60,000 nucleotides of DNA from positions 312,001-372,000 of the forward strand of contig NW_019774770.1 of NCBI RefSeq assembly GCF_001039355.2, given 5' to 3'. The DNA comes from Lingula anatina. Its lineage: Eukaryota; Brachiopoda; Lingulata; Lingulida; Lingulidae. Shown here piece by piece: positions 49,744 to 59,817 of the stretch (position 1 is the first letter of the stretch; every line of letters starts with the position of its first letter). A model generated the notes under the pieces. The model did no database searches, had not been told where the DNA came from, and saw only the letters and a list, made by a program, of their open reading frames with translations. The position numbers and the translations under genes were made by a program.

Positions 49744-51434
49744 TTAAGCTTCTCCAAGACGGAATTTTATGTATACTGCCTTGAATTTATCAAAACCAGC
49801 CAACACACCAGCTCCTGCAACACCTCTAAGGATGTTAGCACCTGCTCCTTTCATGAGAGACATGAAGCCTTCATTTGCGATGATCTGTCTACCGCAATCT
49901 ATGGAGCCCTTGTACTTCACAGCTTGGCCAGAGGTCATCATCATACGTCTCCTGATGGTATCAATTGGGTATGACAATAGACCAGAAGTGACGGTCACCA
50001 CGTAGCCCAAGAGAAAAGAAATGAACACTCCAGCATCTTTACCAAGAAGCAAGGGTTTGAGGGAATCATACAAGCCAAAATAGAATCCTCTGTACACAAT
50101 GATGCCCACACAGGAGATGACAAAGCCTCTGTATAGACCAACAATGCCATCGGACTTCAAGGTCTTGGCGTACACATCAATAAGACCATTGAACTGACGC
50201 TCACCACCTCCTTTGGCAGATCCTTTTGCATCATTGGCCAACCTGGTTCTAGCATAGTCGAGGGAATAGACAAACATCAGAGACATAGCTCCTGCTGCAC
50301 CTCCAGAAAAAATGTTCTTGGTAAACTTCATAGCTTGGCCTTCATCAGGGCTAGATTTGAACAGTGCCTTAACCTTGTCTTTAAAGGCAAAGTTCAGGGC
50401 CTGGGTTGGGAAATATCGAAGACAGTTGGCAAGGTTTCCTCTCCAAAATGGCAAGAGACCTAGAAAATTTAGGTTGAAATAAAATAAAATTAATACAGCA
50501 AGGTATAAATCAGCTTCTTGCACAAGAGGGTTTATCTAACTGACATCCTCAAAAATACTGTACATTTGAAGAAAGAATTCTCTGAAATCAACTTAGCTTA
50601 TTTAGAATGCATGTTATAGGGATAACAACTGTCCGTAAGATATCCATATTTCACAATATATTCATCATTAACAACTCAAAGAAATATAATAATTTCTATT
50701 TTACCCCCAAAATGGCAGTTAATGCAATTATTCTGGAATTTGTGCTTGCCATCACATCACGCGACCTCCATAGATGGCTATACTCTGTAATAAGCTCTTA
50801 ACAGAATATAACAAAAAACCAAATTTTTTATTAAAAAAATCTGGGACTAACTTTGAATGTGGAATGGATTCATTAACCATTGGTAAATATGGGGAAATTA
50901 CCCTTTACCCCAGTAAAATTCATTTTTATGGCCAAAATGAACAGTTGTTATCCCTAGCAACATAATTTGATTTAACATCAGTGACAAGTTCTTCAATTAA
51001 AAATATCTAACATCTTAAAAATATTACTTCATAGTACTTAACCAAAATCAAGTATATTGGTAAGATTAAAAAAAAATACACAATCTGTTGCTATGAATTC
51101 GACTATAAATGACCTAATTCAAATCTTTACCACAATCCTGCAGACAATGCTTTTTAATACCCCCCCCCCTCTCCATTTTTTACAGATGTCAAGTACCAAA
51201 AAAAAAAGATGTTTTTGTTGATGAGATAGAATGAATACCTTCTGTTCTAAAAGTTCTGACAGTGCAGTCTATGACACCCTTGTATGGTTCTGAAAGACGC
51301 CCAGCCTTGATCATCTCATCCTGATTCTGGACAAGGAGCTTGATGCGCTCAATGGGAGCAGCAGCTGTCTTAGAAATGACGGCAGCAGCGCCACTGAGAG
51401 CAAAGTTTTCAGCAAACCCCAACTTCTTGGCCAT
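49744..51434 (-). CDS. Mitochondrial ADP/ATP carrier, copy A
   Basis: Inner mitochondrial membrane exchanger of ADP and ATP (SLC25 family), six membrane helices in three repeats. Exons 51239-51434 and 49744-50459; 303 residues, typical length. Carrier signatures: APIERIK (repeat 1), YSLDYARTR (repeat 2), [12 protein letters not shown] (repeat 3); RRRMMM is diagnostic for ADP/ATP carriers, with QALNFAFKD also present. The acceptor TTTCAG lies directly before the ATG, so a 5' UTR exon must exist upstream (candidate donor at 53,276). Odd: [41 protein letters not shown] and [13 protein letters not shown] are the forms seen in plants, fungi and protists, whereas animal carriers have VYPLDFARTRLA and lack the NQDEMIK segment. 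It differs from copy B at the second residue (Ala, Ser in B), at Ser-Ala-Lys-Gly (Cys-Ala-Lys-Glu in B) and at an extra C-terminal Glu-Ala. Function firm, origin open. Confidence 0.93.
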
Positions 51435-53339
51435 CTGAAAGTATTAAAGAAATGACATTCTGTTTACTTTCAGTGCACTTTTAACATGAACTACATTAGA
51501 AGATCAAGACACCACACCCTCCATATTTGACTGGATGTTCATTTAATACAAACATTCTAAGCAAAGCATTTCAAAACGTGTGAAACCCAGTAAGTGTAAT
51601 GCCCTTCATACTTAAATACGACTTCTTTCTTCATTCTCAACATAATCACATTTATAACATCACGAGTCTTGACGTAACTTATATGCTAAAGACTATATAG
51701 GAAAACAATGTTTCATTTAAAAAAAGATATTTAAACACGATAATTTCTCAATTTTTCAATGGCCAAATCTGTAAAATGCACAACTCCCCCCTCCCCTATT
51801 GAAAAGATTGAGTTATTACTGTAAATCAAGTACATGAGCATCACATTTTAAAAATCAAGTTTTTTCTCGATATCCATCATATTCACTTTCCATAATTTTA
51901 TGTAATTCACTATTGGTTTCTGATGTGACAAAGACTGGATGACATCTATTTATCACACCAAACAACACAAATACACAACCTATTGGGAATCTAGAAAAAC
52001 AGTTTATGAGACAAATAGGCAGATCTGTGAAATGAAAATTAAGAACAGTCATAGGAATAATTACACACAATTCAAGTCTTCTTACCTATGCTTGTTAAAA
52101 GGATACATTAACTTGTCTGAATTCTTAAAATCAAAATCAGTTTTCACCATGAAAATATTAGCAGAAAAATGCAAAGATCTATCTAATGATCAAGTAATTA
52201 TTACTTGTGGCAGCTTGTAGTCAACTAGGCTGAAGCTATATTTCCTTCATTGTCAATGTACTGGATGCAACAGTGACTGCTGTGAATTCAAAATCTGTTG
52301 AGCACAAGTTGGTTTTAGTTCAGCTGGTTTAGGGAAACATGATAGCTCTTCGTGGTGAGAGACCCCTGCCCACCCCTAATTATCCAATAATTTCTAAAGC
52401 ACCTTGAGCACAAAATATTGAAAGGAGAGATTCTGCCAAAAGGAAGATTCTCGCCTTTGGGCCACAAATGCCATGTTACTTGTGGACCATATATCTCCTG
52501 GGGACACATCTGTTAGTTACCAAAATCATGGAGAAGTCACCAATGTAAAAATACGAACAATACGACATGTAATTTGGAAAGGTATTGTAATTTTCAGTAT
52601 CAATCTAAACTAGGTTTCACAAGATATGCCTAGGATTCCCACAAGTTGTCTTTTTGACAATCTGACTTTTTCATTGTTTTTTAATTAAGTCAGTCTAATG
52701 TAGTATTATAAGGATTTCCTTTTGTACTTATTAAATGCATCAACCGGCATAACGGGATTGCTCTGCCATTTAGTGAAAAAGTCGGCAAATATGCCATTGG
52801 GGCCAGGGGACGGCCCAGGGCAATCAAATTTTTGGCTTCAAAAAAGTCGGAATTCCACAGATAGTCGGAAAATTCTCATCCCTGCATAAGGAATTGCCAA
52901 GACTCAGGAGTGGCCTTACTAATACCTGTTCTTTGGACGTGCGATTTCGCAATAAGCAATATTTAGAAAGGTCCAATTTGTAAATATATAATTCAGGATT
53001 CGCAGCACACGTGAAAAAACTCATGAAACATGTTTTCATTCCAACGACAAACCCTAGAGGTATTGAACATTTTTCCCACGACTTATCACATGCCGCCGGC
53101 GAGGCACGTTTTTTGACACAAGTAGCACTTAGTCAGGTTAGTTCATGATGGCAAGTTACAAAAAACTGAGATCAAACTTAAGTATTATATTGTTAATGTG
53201 ACATATACTTCTTCGTTCAGCAAACGACACCTTCTGAAGACTGTGTCGTCTTTTACTTTTTTAGATATCACGCACCTTGGTTCTTCAGGTCCGTCACGCT
53301 GGATGTCCGGCGACAAAATGGCCGACTGAGTCCGGGTAC

Positions 53340-53430
53340 TTGCGCGTGGCGTGCATACGTCACGCAGTCTCAAACATGGACCAATCACTTTCCAGGCTCG
53401 ATTGACCTTTTTACGTCACAGAAGAGGTCA
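53340..53430. promoter_or_regulatory. Probable bidirectional promoter of the two carrier genes
   Basis: TACGTCAC (CRE-type) occurs at 53,356-53,363 and 53,412-53,419, flanking a CCAAT box at 53,381-53,385, with GC/CpG-rich surroundings. To the left a minus-strand donor CCAAG|GTGCGT (53,276) and to the right a plus-strand donor GCATG|GTATGT (53,484) would close short noncoding first exons of copies A and B. CCAAT plus CRE is a common arrangement of mitochondrial-gene promoters. Confidence 0.45.
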
Positions 53431-54275
53431 GTTTGTACGGATGCAGCGACTGTCAAAGGCGAACGGACGCTTTTTTGGTGCATGGTATGTAAAAAATTGA
53501 AAGTGGCAAATAAAGCCGTACGTTAACCCCACAGTTAATTCTACAAATGAAATACGCCTTTATTTATATTTACTCTTGTGTTATTTTTTTTTAAAAAAAA
53601 GTTTTCGGATCTTAGATGTTCTTTTGTTTTAGAATCACAGAATAAAGTAGGTTCAGTTAGAAACTAAGATAACTTATCTGAGATTTTTATCGTTTCTGAT
53701 TGATTTATTTGCCTACGGGGAAGAGGTAACTAAGCTTACGTTACTTAAATAGCCCACAGTGATGGTAATAGAGAATTTATTAATGGAGTTCTCAATTATT
53801 GTGATCCCATGATCTTAAAACTCACACTGGTCTGGATTTAGTATAATATTGCATCAAGAATTCTTGTTGTCAGTGGTATTTCAGATTATCTCTTGCGAAA
53901 TATTATTCATTCTTTCATTCAAAATATACAATCACTATATAACGATTAATAATCATCATCATAAGAGTTCGTTTATGTTGCAGTTTATAAGTTCAGTTCC
54001 CCATGCAGCCTTTTCAAGAAAATTTCATTATTGTTAGAATCTATTTTTATTTATTGTTATCAGTTTGTTTTGACTGAAAAATGAAACTGCCTCGTAGTTT
54101 ATATGCATAAATAGCAGCCAGAATATAAAAAAAATAAATTGTAATGGTTTTTATGTGACTGAAATGTAAGACAATTGAATTGTTATATCAAGCTAGTAAA
54201 TAGGAATTGTTACTGCAAACTACAGTATTTGAGTATAATCTTTTCTTGTAGGTATACAATACATATTGGACATAC

Positions 54276-54281
<6 letters not shown>

Positions 54282-54333
<52 letters not shown>
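54282..54333. repeat. (TA)n microsatellite
   Basis: An alternating TA run of about 50 bases sits in the presumed 5' UTR intron of carrier copy B. A shorter TA run follows the related 90-bp repeat at 56,616-56,631. Confidence 0.9.
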
Positions 54334-54335
<2 letters not shown>

Positions 54336-55012
54336 AGGAAATGTCAGCAATATTACCACAGTAAAAAAAAGTAAATAAGAGGAATATTTGTCCAAAATAT
54401 AGAAAAATAGTCCCCCCTACAATTAACTATATTCATTTTTTCAGACAAAACTTCGGGTGTATTTCTAGTTTTTTCAAAGTTTGGAAATATTACAACCACG
54501 TTTAAATAATTTAGATAAAAGGAACTTTTCCAGATTCCTGAACAGCATAGGTAATTTGGAAAATTATAGGAGCATAATGTAGGAGCAATGGGAGGCTGCT
54601 TTATCACTTATTTATGATTAAACTAGATACCTCTCCAGAACCATTGAGGAGTTTTTTGATTCAGAAAAGTTTTAATTTTTAATCTTTACAGTCATGTATA
54701 GAGTTAACTGGTCTTTCTCTAGAATGACCCCAGAAATGATAACTAAACATTCAAAAACTGGCTTTTCAATCATAATTGTGTGAATTGTTTGACGTATGAC
54801 ATACCTGGACGTTCGGCATACCTGAACCTCTAACCTCTAACCCTAAGGGAAAAGGGTTGAAATTGTCTGTAACCTGGATGCTCTCTTATAAATCCTGTTG
54901 GTATATATATTGTGGAATAATATGGTAAGTTGCAAGAAGAACGGAATACTGGTAATTGTGAAAAAAAAAGACATAAATAATCAGTATATTATAATTTATT
55001 TTACCATTTCAG

Positions 55013-57407
55013 ATGTCCAAAAAGTTAGGATTTGCCGAAAACTTTGCTCTCAGTGGCGCTGCTGCCGTCATTTCTAAGACAGCTGCTGCTCCCATTGAGC
55101 GCATCAAGCTCCTTGTCCAGAATCAGGATGAGATGATCAAGGCTGGGCGTCTTTCAGAACCATACAAGGGTGTCATAGACTGCACTGTCAGAACTTTTAG
55201 GACAGAAGGTATTCATTCTATTTCAACAAACAGTTGTTATTTCCTCTCATTTACACTTGACATATTTTTAAGTAATGAGTATAAAAATCAAGAATATTGA
55301 AAAAGCTTTGGCCTTTTTTTTTTGGGGGGGGGGGGGGGGTTACAGTTTTTTTTTTTACCTTATCCATATTTTCTACTTTTCAACAGCCCATACTAACATT
55401 TCCAAAACATTTTAAATTATTTCAAGTGATAAATGAACTTAATAGAGATCCAAAATTAATTATTTTGAAAATAAAAGGAACATTTGTACACACTTAATTG
55501 ATTACAGCAAACTTTAGAGGAAAAGAACTTCAAGTATACGCTACTAGCGCTACTAGGGGGGGATAGCAAGTCAAATTGTAATGGTTTGTCCTGGAGCCTT
55601 GTTGAAGTTTGTAATGCATTTATTTAAACTGATATATGAATAGCCTTAGATCGCATTCAAACGAGTTGGGCCATGGCTTTACAAATCCTGGAACTAAATA
55701 TGGCGGACGTACATGAAAGAAAAACCTCTCCGCCTCTCACGCCTCCCCACACGTCGTCCCTGCGGGGGTACAGTTATTAAATCTCGCCTCCGTTCGCCAT
55801 GCGGAAGCTACCTGAGAAACATTAAGTGTGCATGCTCATTGGTCTTGGGTCAGCTGATCAGCTAGTTCCCCTTCTTCAGTTGAAAGAATACACCCAATGA
55901 AACAGTAACGACATCAGCTATCAGAAATTATCTTTAAACATGCCTGCCCAGCGGTCAGACAATTGGACTTGAATATCTCCGTGAATATTATCTCTGGTGA
56001 CATTAACTCTGTAGATAGCCGATTCATTCCTGCTCTATGGGCCAATTCATTCCTTTTTCGTCTCTGTTTTGAAAGATAATTAAACAGAAGTTTTTTTCTT
56101 CGATCGCCTCCAGCCACCATGCTTTCTTCCCCTCGAGTTTAATTGATGAGCATGCGCACTTAATATTTCTCAGGAAGCTTCCGCATGGTGAACGGAGCCG
56201 TGATTTAATGACTGTACCCCTGCAGGGACGACGAGTGGGGAGGCGTGTGAGAGGCGGAGAGACTATTAAAAGATTAGGCGGTTTTTCTTTCATGTACATC
56301 CGCCATATTTAGTTCCAGGACTTGTAAAGCCATGGCTCAACTCGTTGTGAATGCGATCTTATAATCAGCAGTTAATAAAAATCAGCACAAAGTCACTGAA
56401 GTGGAAATTTTAAACATTCGCGTAGTCAGCCCACTCTCTTATGACCAAACAAGTGCATTTGTATGGTTGGAATCGTTTCTCGGTAAAAAAATACAAGAAA
56501 GTTTTCTGATGCGTTTTCATTGACTGTCAGTATATCTAGCTAGGAAATAGGAATTGTTACTGCAAACTATTTTGAGTATATTTCTTGCAGGTATACAATA
56601 CATAATGGACATACTATTATATATATATATAAGTAATCTCCCCTGCTCACATTAGTTAGGATAGGTTAATAATTGTAATTTTAAATACAACTTCTAGGTC
56701 TTTTGCCATTTTGGAGAGGAAACCTTGCCAACTGTCTTCGATATTTCCCAACCCAGGCCCTGAACTTTGCCTTTAAAGACAAGGTTAAGGCACTGTTCAA
56801 ATCTAGCCCTGATGAAGGCCAAGCTATGAAGTTTACCAAGAACATTTTTTCTGGAGGTGCAGCAGGAGCTATGTCTCTGATGTTTGTCTATTCCCTCGAC
56901 TATGCTAGAACCAGGTTGGCCAATGATGCTAAAGGATGTGCCAAAGAAGGTGGTGAGCGTCAGTTCAATGGTCTTATTGATGTGTACGCCAAGACCTTGA
57001 AGTCCGATGGCATTGTTGGTCTATACAGAGGCTTTGTCATCTCCTGTGTGGGCATCATTGTGTACAGAGGATTCTATTTTGGCTTGTATGATTCCCTCAA
57101 ACCCTTGCTTCTTGGTAAAGATGCTGGAGTGTTCATTTCTTTTCTCTTGGGCTACGTGGTGACCGTCACTTCTGGTCTATTGTCATACCCAATTGATACC
57201 ATCAGGAGACGTATGATGATGACCTCTGGCCAAGCTGTGAAGTACAAGGGCTCCATAGATTGCGGTAGACAGATCATTGCAAATGAAGGCTTCATGTCAC
57301 TCATGAAAGGAGCAGGTGCTAACATCCTTAGAGGTGTTGCAGGAGCTGGTGTGTTGGCTGGTTTTGATAAATTCAAGGCAGTATACATCAAATTCCGTCT
57401 TGGTTAA
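55013..57407 (+). CDS. Mitochondrial ADP/ATP carrier, copy B
   Basis: Same family and role as copy A: ADP/ATP exchange across the inner mitochondrial membrane. Exons 55013-55208 and 56698-57407; 301 residues. The single coding intron sits at the same place and phase as in copy A (after Thr-Glu, splitting the next Gly codon). Carrier motifs [16 protein letters not shown] and [12 protein letters not shown] are intact, so the protein should work. The acceptor lies directly before the ATG, as in copy A. In exon 1, five base differences from copy A fall in the first 24 bases, the next roughly 160 are identical, and one more occurs near the end. In exon 2 I see only about half a dozen differences in 710. 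The intron is about twice as long because of an inverted-repeat transposon (55,649-56,358). The carrier type is again plant/fungal/protist-like. Expression and division of labour with copy A are unknown. Confidence 0.93.
55649..56358. mobile_element. Foldback element, 710 bp, about 190-bp inverted arms, TTA target duplication
   Basis: The left arm (55,649-55,840) and right arm (56,144-56,358) are inverted copies. Examples: GATCGCATTCAA at the left end against GAATGCGATC at the right; CCATGGC; CCGCCTCTCACGCCTCCCCAC against GGGAGGCGTGTGAGAGGCGG; GTGCATGCTCAT against GATGAGCATGCGCAC. TTA flanks both ends (55,646-55,648 and 56,359-56,361), pointing to PIF/Harbinger. No transposase frame is present. 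It lies in the intron of carrier copy B and accounts for most of the extra length there. Confidence 0.8.
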
Positions 57408-57430
57408 TTTTTTTGATTCAAGCCATTTGA

Positions 57431-57702
57431 TCTAGATTTTATCTCTTTCTTACATAGGCTAGTTTTAAAGTGCAAGACTTCAATTATACAGAAGGGCTTC
57501 TAGATATAGAACTGTCCAAAATCTTGTATCACAACATGGTTTTTGATGAAACTGAAACTGACTAGTTTCATCTAGATTTTATCTCTTTCTTACAAAGGCT
57601 AGTTTTAAAGTGCATATCTTTCAATTATACAGAAGGGCTTCTAGATAAAGAACTGTCCAAAATCTTGTATCACATGGTTTTTGATGAAATTGAACTGACT
57701 AG
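57431..57702. repeat. 140-bp tandem duplication in the 3' UTR of carrier copy B
   Basis: The sequence starting TCTAGATTTTATCTC at 57,431 starts again at 57,571 with few changes and continues to about 57,702. Both copies lie before the AATAAA at 57,792-57,797, so they are probably in the mature 3' UTR. Copy A has no such repeat that I can see. Confidence 0.85.
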
Positions 57703-57791
57703 AAGGAAACGGTGTCTTTTGCATAGCTGGTGGACACAAGAATTAGAATGAAATGATGCTAAACTGACAAAACTCTACAACCAAATAAGAA

Positions 57792-57797
57792 AATAAA
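57792..57797 (+). terminator. Polyadenylation signal of carrier copy B
   Basis: AATAAA lies about 385 bases after the stop codon, followed by T-rich sequence ending near 57,840. It is the first clear signal downstream. Confidence 0.5.
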
Positions 57798-57839
57798 TAT
57801 TTATTGAACATACCTTTTTGTCTGTAGCATTTTAATTTT

Positions 57840-58789
57840 ATTCTACCTGATGTACAAAGTAAGATGCGAAATAATGTTGCAAAAAATCTTAATATATCTT
57901 CATTACAGTTCATGTGGGCCCCCAAGTTGAGAGGTTTGAAAATACCAGAGTACCGCCATATGATATCATGGATAAAATGCTTGCAGTTTTGAGTAAACTG
58001 AAATAAATGAACTTTATAATATCTACATATAATAGCATGTGTTTACAGACTGTAATAAAAACAATGGTATCTAGTTATTCAGAAAGAATTTGGCACTCTT
58101 TCTACTCAACTGCTCCTCTTCATTTAATCCCACAAGTTTGTAAAATGTACAAATTCATTTTGAGTAAAAAGCTGTTAGACAGCATTTCAATATGGCCTAG
58201 GAAATCTTAGATAAAACTGAATATCATTAACTACGTAGCTATCCACTGTTCACAGAAGAAAAGAAAATAATACCACTCATTCTGTTGTATAAATATCCAA
58301 CCATACGTGATTCAGCTTCCAAAATGCTTGTTATCTATAAATATCATGATGTAACAATCTAAAATCAATGATTATTGACAAAACCATACCTGGAACACAA
58401 TATCAACATTTATATTCTTTAAATAGCAAAGTGAGATATTTCACGAAGTTCTGCATGTATGTTACTGCAAAAGAGCATAGAATACAGAATTGTATCCATG
58501 CTGTGAGGTTATGGTATGACATGACATATAATAAGTGCATTAGGTTAATAATACAGAAGTACTGGGCATTTTAAGTTTAATTATTTTGTTATTTTCTCAA
58601 CATTGAGGTACTTCATACATCCAAAGTTATCCCAAGAGAATAAGTATCTGAAGAAAAAACTTCCATACAATGCTGCCAGTGATTTTGAGTTAAGTATGTT
58701 TTATCATATAAACCCATGGGTATAATTTCCTGGCAAATGCTTGGCCAATACTTAAAATATAATGAGGTGACAGATCATAAATGAAATAA
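57840..58789. other. Intergenic / probable 3' UTR of the SLC35E1-like gene
   Basis: No coding region recognised. Carrier copy B and the SLC35E1-like gene converge here, so most of this is likely the 3' UTR of the latter. I found no confident polyadenylation signal. Confidence 0.35.
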
Positions 58790-59522
58790 TCAAAGGTGTT
58801 GTAATGACCTTCCAGCATGGTGGACATGTAGATATATTCCACCATTGTTTATCTGATGGTTCAGTCGATCATTGTCTCTTGCAACAGTTTCTGAGGTAAA
58901 TTCCTTTCCTAAGTCTAACACATGTGTATGCTGATCGAGAAGAAGGTTATGACCTGTGTAAGTTCTTGGTAATTTGTAATGATTTTGTGTAAGATCTACT
59001 TGACTTCTCACCAGTGGCAATGTTTTCTCTCTCATCTTAGCCCTATGCATGTCAAATTTGGCCTGAAATTAAAAAAAAAAGTACAATTTAAAAAAAGGCA
59101 CCAATTTCCAATCATTACCATAAATTTCATATGATCACAACTAATAATAATAATAATAGTGTATTAAACAGTTTCAGCAAAACTGTAAATATGTACCAGT
59201 TCCAAACAAATTCTATTTTTTATATCAAAATAAGTTTTGATTAAAAGAAAACCAAAAAAAAAAAAAAAAAACTAACCTTATTATACGCCAAAACTCCTAG
59301 GACTGCACAAAGCATTCCTATTACATTTAGTAATGTGACTGGATTTCTCAAGAGTGCAAGGGAAACAAAAATGATCACAATTCTCTTAGTTGCATTGGCC
59401 ACAGCATAACTAAGTGGGGTCAGCATAGCCAGTACAGTGAATGCTATAACATTTTGGGCAAAGTTGCAGAACCCATCTATGAGAAGTAATATCACAGCAC
59501 GTAACCAGTGGTCATGTTTGAC
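58790..59522 (-). CDS. SLC35E1: SLC35E1-like transporter, last two coding exons (partial gene)
   Basis: Member of the drug/metabolite (nucleotide-sugar/triose-phosphate) transporter superfamily, a multi-spanning protein of the secretory-pathway membranes; the substrate of SLC35E1 is not established. Exons 59277-59522 (82 codons, phase 0 both ends) and 58790-59062 (90 codons plus stop). The first holds three hydrophobic segments and family motifs [23 protein letters not shown] and LRNPVT, then GVLAYNK at the exon end. The second continues [13 protein letters not shown] and gives a hydrophilic cytosolic tail rich in His and Asn. The junction YNK|AKFD matches YNKTKYD of human SLC35E1. The donor is AAG|GTTAGT; the acceptor of the last exon is ATTTCAG. 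The N-terminal two thirds lie beyond the window. Confidence 0.88.
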
Positions 59523-59605
59523 CTAAAAACAAATATACTTCATTAAATCAAGTGCATTTATTGCACAACATTGTTTGCTTTCTGGGGCTGTTCTGAATGA
59601 GTTAA

Positions 59606-59817
59606 GTCACAACAGCTACTCAGCACCAATTCCATGGGGATTCTTGCTGAATGCAATCAGATTAACATGCCTCCTCTTGTTTCCAATATGCTCATGTAAT
59701 CACCAGCTTCTCTCAAGGTATATTCAACTCAACTCAAAGAAGAGGAATCTTAGTCTGTTAAGCTGACTGCATTCAGCGAGAGTCCCCATGGAGTTTGTGC
59801 GCAGTAGCTATTGCTAC
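59606..59817. mobile_element. Foldback element with 65-bp arms
   Basis: Arms at 59,606-59,670 and 59,753-59,817 are imperfect inverted copies. For example, CCATGGGGATTCTTGCTGAATG on the left pairs with the reverse complement of CATTCAGCGAGAGTCCCCATGG on the right, around an 80-bp centre. It lies in an intron of the SLC35E1-like gene. A small MITE is likely; a pre-miRNA is less likely given arm length and composition. Confidence 0.6.

Larger units (their letters stand above)
51435..55012. other. Intergenic region between the divergent carrier genes
   Basis: This holds the upstream introns and UTR exons of both carriers and no other coding region I can support. A pyrimidine-rich, CpG-containing stretch at 53,260-53,490 is the likely shared promoter. 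The rest is AT-rich, with a long (TA)n run at 54,282-54,333 and a 90-bp sequence (54,201-54,290) that recurs at 56,547-56,630. Confidence 0.45.

Noticed and set aside
49738-50005. Plus-strand open frames over carrier copy A (and mirror frames at 57,152-57,391)
   Set aside because: They appear antisense to both carrier copies because the exons are nearly identical; they are shadows of the carrier frame.
49744-57407. Carrier genes as microbial or algal contamination
   Set aside because: They share uninterrupted sequence, spliceosomal introns and TWA-flanked inverted-repeat transposons with clearly animal genes on both sides. Only the origin of the lineage is open, not its place in the assembly.
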